DNA from: Piscicola geometra
Taxonomy: Eukaryota > Annelida > Clitellata > Hirudinida > Piscicolidae
NCBI GenBank assembly: GCA_943735955.1
Contig: OX030964.1
Location: 4,894,099 to 4,958,098 of the forward strand
Length of the DNA: 64,000 bases
Direction of reading: 5' to 3'
Part shown: piece by piece, positions 55,530 to 64,000 of the stretch
Layout: each line of letters begins with the position of its first letter
Position numbering within the stretch: the stretch's first letter is position 1
The notes under the pieces: model-generated
Seen by the model: only the letters and a program-made list of their open reading frames with translations
Told to the model about the DNA's origin: nothing
The model's database searches: none
Made by a program: the position numbers and the translations under genes

Positions 55530-56530
55530 AAGAGTGAATGAACCAATGAGTAGATTAATTAGTTAATCACATTTAGTATCTATAAATAAAGTCTGTTTCA
55601 TTTTCTAATTTAACTATTTAAAAAATGGAAAATTATTGTTCAGAACTTATAGAATTATTTTGTGAAATTTTTTCTTTGCATTGAAGTGAAAAACTAGGTT
55701 ATTCAGAAGCGTGTGTGTACTGAGAAGAACTGCAAAAAAGATACAAACTCACAACGGATAAGCTGATTAGCATTTGAAATAAAACTATTAAAGATGACTT
55801 AGACTAATGACATGATAAAAGTTTACTGATATGGGAGAAGGATTTTTAGTGAAATTACATGAAGGAGAAAATGGGTTTGGGGAGAAAATACTTCAAAGCA
55901 TTTAACTTATAGCTGGTATTTAAGTAGTTTAAATATTTTAAAAGTTTTTTTAAACTCGTATGAAAAAAACATTACTCTAAATAAAAACTACCCCTTAGAG
56001 ATTCCTCAAATACTCTCAAGTTTAAACGTTTCAAAAACTCTATATAAAACTTTAAATATAATTTTATTTTCACATCAGTAATTCAACCTATTAAATTTTG
56101 AATTACTATTTTTTGAAGACGTGCTTGAAAAGCGATTCTGAAGAGTTATTTGCCTCAAAACGAAAAACTACTCAAGGGCTTGAATGTGGCAAAAAACGTT
56201 TAAGTTACTGAATAGTTTCATCACGATTTAATGCATTTAAAAAAACTTAACAAAGTTTTAAGCCTATTAATTTGGTTTCCGTCTCTATAAAAAACTTTTT
56301 AAAATGCCAAAAACTATTTTAAAATGTATAAACACGCTTCAAACAAATGGGTTAAAAAATATTTTATATTTATTTTTCCCAGTCATGAAAAGTTTAAAAG
56401 TTTCACACTTACAGAGCAAAATATATTTTATTTTATTTTTAAATTCTAGTTTGTACATATGTAATAAAAATACGATTAATTAAAAGTATTAAAACTAAAA
56501 TAATTTTAATTACATTATTAAATTTTTCAA
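55530..56530. other. Non-coding AT-rich stretch
   Basis: No exon seen. It should contain the 3' UTR of the minus-strand gene ending at 56536, with several AATAAA on the minus strand near 56420-56440. Confidence 0.5.
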
Positions 56531-56535
56531 AAAAA

Positions 56536-58228
56536 TCATTTGATTCTCTTCTCCACGTACCCACTGGCCTGGTTAACGAACATCACCCTGAACTTCTTAT
56601 CCACCTCCTCGGCAAGACAAATCACCCGCTGCACAATCTTTTCCCGGTAGCATGGCAGGGGGCTGTCGTTAACCAGCTCTTCTTGGCAGGTGTTGTTTCC
56701 AGCGCTTGAAGTTTCACAATTACTGTCTGCAATGTTTTGTTTGATAGGTTTTGTCATTTTCATGAATTTTAGAGTACTAGAGAATGTGTTTAGCGGTATA
56801 ATTGTTCAGAAAATAAGCAAAAGATTGTTAAATATTTATTTAATTGGGTGAATGCTGCCCGTTAAATCACTTGAATTAATGGAATACATAAATTTTCTTC
56901 ACAGTTAAAGGATCAACCTTTTTCAATGTTGCACAAGCAGCATTGTCATGAACATCAAAAACTTATTCTCATGATTTAGGTTAAATATTTATTCTATTCA
57001 AATGAAAAGAATGAACTCAAACAGATAAAAAGCCTTCTCAACAAAAGCATCAAAACAGCCCAAAATATATGCCAACCTTGTAAGGCATTTCTTTTATTGT
57101 ACTTACCTGATTTGCCGTATTTTTTTGAAAATTCATTTTCATCATATAAATTAATTTTTTTTTTAACGTAATGATGATGGTGCTGATCATAATTATCTCC
57201 TATTTCTTCACTGTCGTCTTCATCATCGTCCTCATCATCTATGCACGAGGCATGCATGAGGTCGGTGATAATTATTTGAGTTTTTAGAATCTTAATTATC
57301 CTTTTTCGGTTCCAAAGTAATAACGGTGATTCTGATAATGATTGCGATGATGATGGAGGCGATGATGATAAAGATGATGATGATGGAGATGATGACGATG
57401 GAGATGATGATGATGGAGATGATGACGATGGAGATGATGATGATGGAGATGATGACGATGGAGATGATGATGATGGAGATGATGACGATGGAGATGATGA
57501 TGATGGAGATGATGGAGATGATGATGATGGAGATGATGATGATGCTGAAAAGTATTCAGTTCGACTGGACCATATTTTGTGAGCACGTTGTGACCAGATG
57601 GAATCCCTGTGTTGAGGTGGTCGTGGTTGTTTCTGACGGAGCAAGTCCTCTTGTTCATCTGACAGTGCTCGATACTGAGAAGTGACACTTGAAACTTTGT
57701 CATCCGGGTCGTCTTTAAACATTTCTGATTGTGCTTTTTGTTGTAAATGAGAATTTTTTGAAAAGATGATTGAACGCCGTTTGTTTAAATACCGTTGTTG
57801 CGGTAAGAAACTATTCTGATTTTTAATTTTGTTTTTGTTTCTTTGAGGCTGCTTCAAGTTGCTGATATAATGTTGATGATTCGAGTGTGCATGCAGGCCA
57901 CGAGATTTTGACTCTTTCAGAATTTGCAAATTCATTTTCTGTAGAGTTTCAGCGAAGACATTGACATGCACCGTGGAAGGTGGCACCAGCTGACGCCGAA
58001 TTTGATATCTTTTTTTTCTCCGGATTTTTTCTAGGCTTGGTTCATACTTTTGAAATTCAGAAATTTTTTTTATTTTGTTTTTATTTTTTTTGTCTCTCAT
58101 TATATCATCTATAAAGCTTTTCTGATCGCCACTGCCTGTTTCACTTTTTTGTTTGTTTTTAGTTATTTTTTTGGGAAGGCTGTTCCATAAGTAGGTGGGA
58201 AAAGAGCAGTATCCCTCGTTGGGAGAGC
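56536..58228 (-). CDS. Ser-rich, cysteine-containing protein, last two exons (possibly part of the 35-47 kb gene)
   Basis: Exon 58228-57107 (phase 1 in, 1 out) ends in TCAG before a consensus donor GTAAGTAC. Exon 56726-56536 follows a good acceptor (CATTGCAG) in phase 1 and ends with TGA. Together they give 437 residues. Seen: EGYCSFPTYLWNSLPKK near the start, a strongly basic middle (RDKKNKNKIKK, KIRRKKRYQIRRQ), a (SSSSP)n repeat from the 15-base minisatellite, an acidic EDDDEDDSEE patch, HHHHY, then NCETSSAGNNTCQEEL and PLPCYREKIVQRVICLAEE. CxFPxxxW resembles the start of arthropod DUF7044-like ectodomains (weak). A donor-like GTACGTGG 23 bases before the stop could let this join further exons, for example 47068-47000. 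Confidence 0.55.
57355..57540. repeat. 15-bp minisatellite (GATGATGATGATGGA)n coding (SSSSP)n
   Basis: About a dozen units alternating GATGATGATGATGGA and GATGATGACGATGGA. In the minus-strand frame of the Ser-rich gene they encode Ser-Ser-Ser-Ser-Pro. Confidence 0.9.
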
Positions 58229-58596
58229 CTGTTTCTTCAGAAAGGATCATGCACAAAACTGTTTTGATGTTTTTTCTAACATTTTAAATGAATCTAAACG
58301 TTTAAAAGTCATCATCATTTAAAAATTGAAATTTTAAAAAGTCGATATTTTAATTTTACACCAAAATATAATGAAAATTTCAAATTTATGGGTATAGTTG
58401 CAGGTTCAATTGTTCATGTTTAGCATCTTTTTATAAATGTGACTCTGAAACCCTTATTGACAAAATATGTTATGTAGTTTGCAAACTCTCAACTAATTTT
58501 CAAAATTTCCATTTGCAAATGCACTTTAAATTTTTCTATTGATTGAATGTTCAGGTCTAATTATGATGGTTAATCATAATTGAATTAAAATTCAAA

Positions 58597-58830
58597 TTAA
58601 TATAAAATAATCTCCATCATTGTTCTCTTGACTGATTCGTTCGTTAAAGAGTAATAATAGACGACGAAACAGCAACCCTCTGTCATTGCAATCTGTGATG
58701 CCAGATCTGAAAAGTTCTTTCTAGAAAAAAACGTACACTCTTTCTTGTAGTCTATACAACATTTTTTGAAGATTTTGACGTCTAAATCTCTGTAGGTGCA
58801 CTGTAGCACCTTCTTAAACAGCTTTCGGAA
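58597..58830 (-). CDS. Cysteine-rich exon candidate, minus strand
   Basis: A minus-strand frame of about 75 residues with six cysteines in a short span (LQCTYRDLDVKIFKKCC, YKKECTFFSRKNFSD, EGCCFVVYYY) ends in TAA. It lies just upstream of the Ser-rich gene on the same strand and could be an earlier exon. A further mini-exon with a GTAAGG donor is possible around 58862-58903. No phase-compatible splice path could be settled. Confidence 0.3.
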   Translation of the reverse strand, partial: FRKLFKKVLQCTYRDLDVKIFKKCCIDYKKECTFFSRKNFSDLASQIAMTEGCCFVVYYYSLTNESVKRTMMEIILY

Positions 58831-58904
58831 AGCTTCTTGATCTCAAAGTCTGAACCTTACGTGGTCGGTTTGTCTGAAGCGTCCAGAATTTTTGTAGACT
58901 GTAT

Positions 58905-61900
58905 ATATAAAAAAAGTTTATAGATTTCCATTTTCATGAGCTGGTTAGTCATGTCGTTTTGCAATTTTTAATTTTTTTTATTTCACTTCAGCAGTACTCG
59001 TTTCATTTTAAACACTTTTGAATCTAGTTTCTTAGAGCGAACCTTTTCCATTTCATTAACAAACATTAAAACCATTGAAAAACGAGGTGGTTTCATATTC
59101 TTCTCACGTGCCTTCACTAAGAATTTTTTTAAATAAACAAAACACTAAGAAAAGTTAAATTTTTCAAATACATCTTTTCTTTCGCAGATTAGATTAAGAG
59201 ATTCAATTTCGGGCAAATACTTTAAAAGGCTTGAAGGTTCTTGTGATTTATATGCCTCTCTTTTTATGAAAGGGTTATTCTTTATGTCATTTTCAAACTC
59301 ATTGTTTTAGTTGAAATGTAAAAATAAAAGTCTAAATATTTTATTTTTCAAGTAAGATTTTATAGGCTACGTTTTTTCGCGTTTGCCAATAAATCTGAAG
59401 TTTTTATTTCTTTGAGATTTATGTTTAAAATCATAGTATAAATGGTTAGAGAAAAAAATGCAAAATGTAAGAAAAATGCACACACAGCATAAATGCTCAC
59501 GGAAGATAATTTACAGCCGAGCAAATGAAAAGCGACCAGACTGGAAAGGTGGGGTGCCTAGTAGATTATTTAGGAATGTATAAAGAGTAATTATTAAAGG
59601 CTCCTAAGTCCCTATCAATGTTTCAGAAAAATTAATACTGCAATAAACATCGTAACATTCTTTATTTTACAAATACAACGTTTCTACATGAATGCATACT
59701 AAAAAAATTTCTTTTTAAAACGACATTCAACATTAATTTGAACCGCTTTCGAAAACACAGTTGTTTATCTCTTGTAGCTTATGACTATTATAAAAATATT
59801 ATTCATTATTCATGTATAATAGACCCAAGATGAAAACTTTGGAAGCATAAGAATAATTTATTTACTTTCATTTTATAACAGTCCTCAAGACACTTAGAAG
59901 ATATTGAATCTATTCTAATAAGGCCTTTTCTTTTCTAAAACTGACTAAATTATTTTCACTCACACATTTATCTTTCTCAGTTATTAGTTCCTAATTTTCA
60001 TAAGACGGTCCAACTTGGAAAATAGCCTAAATGATTGTTTCTAGCCCCATATCATTAACTCTAATTAGATGGTCATTTTAATTGTCATTTTAAGTCCATT
60101 AAATATAGATTTTTTAGTTATGGGAGGTTCTAAACCTATTTATATTTTTCTTGAGCTGTAGCTTCGACCCTGAATGGCACTTTGATGATGGATAGCTCAT
60201 TTCGTCAAGAGGTTTGAAGGCTTAAGCTTTTATATCTGAATTTTAAGATTATATTCAAAACACAACCAGTTGAACGTATTTAAATTATACGAATGAAATT
60301 ACTTTTTTTAAAGTTAGAATCTTTTGTTATTTATTAAAAAATATATATAAATTTGAAACAAAACAACATTTTAGTTCATTCTGAAAAACCTTCACTACTT
60401 TACAAATAATCCTAGTCATGGCCAAACCCCTCAACCATTCTCTAAGAGTTAAAATAGAACTTCTAAAAAATGACTAGAAAAATGTGCTTCAAAGTAGAAA
60501 ATTCATGTTTAAACATTCTGAATAAATCATTAATGTTTATGCTTTGAATATCTTACTTTAGGTGAAGCATTCACGGGATTGTTTCAGAGAATATTTAGAA
60601 TCGGTTTTAACTTCCTAAGTCTTTTTTTACCATCAGTTTTTGAGAAAAAAAATCGAAATTAATAAAATGAATATTATATATATTTGTTTTCTTAGAAATG
60701 TCTTAACCATTTGAAATAGATCCATCCTTTAAAGTCGATGAGTTTTTATCTTTTAATTCTTTTTAATTATCCGCATTATTGACACTCGGGATTATAAAAA
60801 CTGTTTTGAACTTTTTTATTCCTTCTACCAGGTAAATATGTTCTGTTATTTTTTTCATGATGAGGTATAAATATAAAGCGTATCTAGCGGAACTATTGAT
60901 CCTTGGAAAAACACTGCTCCCTTGATTATATTCAGTATTCTAATAAAAAAAGAAAAATACCTAAAATATCAACTTTTTTAAATAAAAAAATTAAAATTTG
61001 GTTTTATTATGAGTAAATTCTTTTGAAAATGCCTTGGATTACTAAAATAACGCATGCTTCAAATATTTTAGAATAAAAATATAAAATAAAAATATTTTTT
61101 GACGTGCTTTAAAAAAACCAAGTTAAGGAAATGTTCCATATTCGAAGAGTTTTGTTTTCGAAACTGAAATGGTCGAGCTATAATTTTGATGTGCATCTTC
61201 CTTGAATCTTAACATTAAATTTTTATAATTCGTCTTGCAAGTTTCGGAGTGTATGCCTGAGCAAGTGATTTCAACTCAAATTGTGGTATTGTGCACTGAT
61301 CGTGACTTGTAAAAGTGTCCAAGAAAGACCCGCTTCGCACAAAAAGGCTTCGAGAGAAACTTTCTGTCACTTTGAATCTTCTTCACGGTCGTTTGGCACT
61401 TTAAAGCGCGCTTTAAGTTGTTGAAGAACGCGTAAAAATGACATGAAATCTCAATAAGGGTTTATTTGAATTAAGAACATGGCTAAGCCAATGTTCTGAG
61501 TTATCGGAACTAGTTCTAATAATGTGAAAACCCTTTGCAAAATTTTAATTCTATAACTTTAAAAAGAGTGGGGAATAGACTTTGAAAACAAAATTATCTA
61601 AAAATTAACAAAAATAAAATTAAATAATCTCTTTTTTTATTCTTTATAACTTTTTTGAATCACAATTTTTTTACTTTCTACGTTATAAAATCAATGTTAA
61701 TACAAAAATTCGATTTTAGAAAAAAGATGTTAGCAGTTTTCAAAAACATATAAACTTTTTCATCAACATTTGATTACTACATTTTTAGAACACTTTTATC
61801 TGTAATAATAATTTTCAAATAAAGTTTTTTTAAATATAAAGAAGTTACCATGCAGGAGATTTGGAACGGCCCTCATTTCCATTGAGAGCAGGAAGTAATT

Positions 61901-64000
61901 TTGAATTGAAACGATAATTACATTTTTTCAAATATTTTGTTTCAATGTTACTTAGCTACTTTTCGTTCATAACTCAATTATGAAAATAAATATATATGAC
62001 AATCTTAGCCAAATTCTCGAATTGGTTAATAATTTTAGTTTGAAACAGATCTCAAAACACTTGTCTGGTTTCTCGTTGGTGAACACATGCAGTACCAGAT
62101 GAATCGAGAAAATAACCATGTATGAATTATTGATTTGATTTGATTGATGAATGGAGAAATTTATTAAGTACCAAATTGATAAAATCCTGCATGAATGATG
62201 AAGAAATCTTTATTTAATGGAATAGTTTTCACAAGTGAGTACAAAACGATTCCGACTTCTTGAAAGAGGTTAATGAGTTTGAAAAAAATGATTCAAAACG
62301 AAATAAACGAGTTGAAACACTGAAAAACTTTAATTAAATTTAAATATATTTCAACCTATTATTTTTATGATAGCATTGAAATATAAAACGCTCCTTTTTA
62401 TAAATTTTATTTTTTTAAGTTTTTCAATAACCTGGATTTTTAGATTATGCACTAGAAAAAGGATAGGCCTTTCCAATCTAAGATGCTAATTTTAATTTCT
62501 CTAAATATTTTTTCCAATTTTTGGCATTTTAAACGGTACGCCTTCTAAATTGATTCAATTTCTTACTTGCTGACAACTTCGAATAAAAAACAAAACTTGA
62601 ATGATCCACTGCGCAGTAAAACAGATGACTGGGTTACTTCTTAAGGTCCGCCTGGTTTCAGCAGATGCTTTATAGACAATGCGAAGTTCGCTGTGTTATA
62701 GAGGCAATGATGAATAGGCATTCTTTTTGGGAGCGTATGCTTGTGCGGTACGTCTGCAAAGTGATGTTTTGCTCGAATGCCTTCTTTGTGATTTGTGAAT
62801 TTTATGGTTCAAACCCAACTTAATTTGATATTTATTTTCTTTCAATTTTTGACATTTATAAATTAGGTTATCAGCCGGGGAGATTTAGAAATACATACAA
62901 ACTTCTAGTTTATAAAGATTCTTCAACTTTAAATACGATTTTATAATCTAGTTGTTTTCTAAAATAATTATAATTAAGTAAACGATGAAGAAGAAAAAAT
63001 ACATTTAGAAACTCTGTTTTTTGAAACTAGCTTTACAAAACTATAGTATAAAAAATTATATATTAAAATTGTGATATAAATAGAATAAAAGCCTTTTAAA
63101 AGACTCCTTGGTTGGGTTTAAGTTGTTTTTTTATATCACTTCTGCAAACAATTGTCAAATTCCAGCTTATTTTTATTTTAATGGCCCTGCAGTCTTCTAC
63201 ACCAGCGTTTATAGGCATTTACAGAATCGTTGTTTTTTAATACAGCCACGTGCACACATGAATATTCAAATACACATCTTCCTTCAAAGCCACTTAATTG
63301 AATTAAATTTGAATTTTAAATCTAGGCAATTATTTTCAATAACATTTTAATCCATATTTAAAAAAAAAAGAATTTATTTCAAACGTAATTCAAAAGAATA
63401 TCAGCATTTCACAATTGACAAAAAATATCATTAAAATGATCAAAGTCGTATTTCGATGCTTGATAAACACTTCTTTATGAAATGGAGACCTTTGAAACAC
63501 ATTTAAAAGAATATATGTTTAATATCGTTAAACTGAATGAATATTTACATTGTTTGAAAATTTATATTCATGTATAGAAATAGATTCAAGCTTATTAATA
63601 TTTAAAACGATTTTTCTAAAATATTACATGAGCATAAATCATAGATTTATTGATGTTTTCATTCAAATGTTAGAGTTTAATTTCAAAAGCATGTTTTTTC
63701 AAACTCTAAAACTTCAAAAGTAATTATGAAACAATTGTATTCCCTCGACGGCAGTGTTTAACATTTCTTCATTTTGCGCGTCGCACTTTGCCAGGCATTT
63801 TCGTGCGAAGTCTGTTTAAATTATATCCTTTTTTCATTGACAGTGAGCGTTACATTTGTTTTAAAATAAATATTTTTTATACATTTGATCTCATTTTTGG
63901 TTTAAAAAACCAGTGAAAAGTATTTTCAATTTTACATACATTCATATCATCTGTATTACATTCGAGTTCCGTTTTGAAAAATAAGTTAATGTGGCCTGTA
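58905..64000. other. AT-rich stretch without a recognised gene
   Basis: Scanned on both strands. Open frames are short and composition-driven. GC-richer islands at 61240-61440 and 62610-62800 have no settled reading frame. A 16-base perfect palindrome sits at 61401-61416. Confidence 0.5.

Noticed and set aside
54704..55546. 280-residue (IHPS)n frame and several WMDG frames
   Set aside because: A GGAT tetranucleotide array opens all frames; there is no flanking coding evidence.
62620..62800. GC-richer island with a possible minus-strand exon after TTTGCAG
   Set aside because: The frame closes after 27 residues and no donor or partner exon was found.

Overview
This is a eukaryotic (animal) window: AT-rich DNA, genes split by GT-AG introns, and large amounts of simple-sequence repeat. 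The protein families point to a protostome invertebrate, most likely a panarthropod. They include a six-cysteine chitin-binding peptide, a CUB/sushi-type receptor, a ZIP13 zinc transporter and a cysteine-rich secreted protein with a GPI-like tail. The species cannot be fixed from the sequence. All gene models were built by reading frames and matching splice phases by eye, without alignment or expression data.

Layout. 1-2055 (+): 3' end of a single-pass membrane protein (partial CUB domain, a sushi-like module, one membrane span, a cytoplasmic tail with a PPxY motif), with a large AT minisatellite in one intron. 2056-22550: mostly non-coding AT-rich DNA with microsatellites. It holds two nearly identical 117-bp elements that fold as a pre-miRNA-like hairpin, a tRNA-like relic, and a few isolated exon candidates at about 6.1, 9.2, 17.2, 18.5 and 20.4-21.2 kb. 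22550-23480: a long CA repeat, a dispersed palindromic element and a 140-bp tandem duplication.

23607-27176 (-): a complete nine-exon SLC39A13/ZIP13 orthologue with the family's signature DNFTHG and HEVPHE metal-site motifs and an acidic loop. 27833-33299 (-): a six-exon, about 1557-residue transmembrane adaptor that closely resembles vertebrate PAG1/Cbp. It has a very short ectodomain, one membrane span with two cysteines, about ten YxxI/L/V phosphotyrosine-type motifs, proline-rich repeats, huge Asn/Asp tracts and a C-terminal PDZ ligand. 35306-47068 (-): at least eleven phase-compatible exons of a cysteine-rich secreted protein with a GPI-anchor-like C-terminus. Upstream of it lies a pure 2.84-kb (TTAG)n array (47401-50243) and an (AT)n tract. 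52188-53999 (+): a small secreted chitin-binding peptide gene with a TATA box. 54816-55518: a GGAT array. 56536-58228 (-): two linked exons of a Ser-rich, cysteine-containing protein that may be the N-terminal part of the 35-47 kb gene. If so, the chitin-binding gene is nested in its intron on the opposite strand. 58830-64000: AT-rich DNA with no gene I can support.

The genes do not form an obvious pathway, but several encode secretory-route or cell-surface products. The most unusual items are the giant PAG1-like adaptor with an in-frame poly-Leu-coding intron, the duplicated hairpin element, and the uninterrupted (TTAG)n array.
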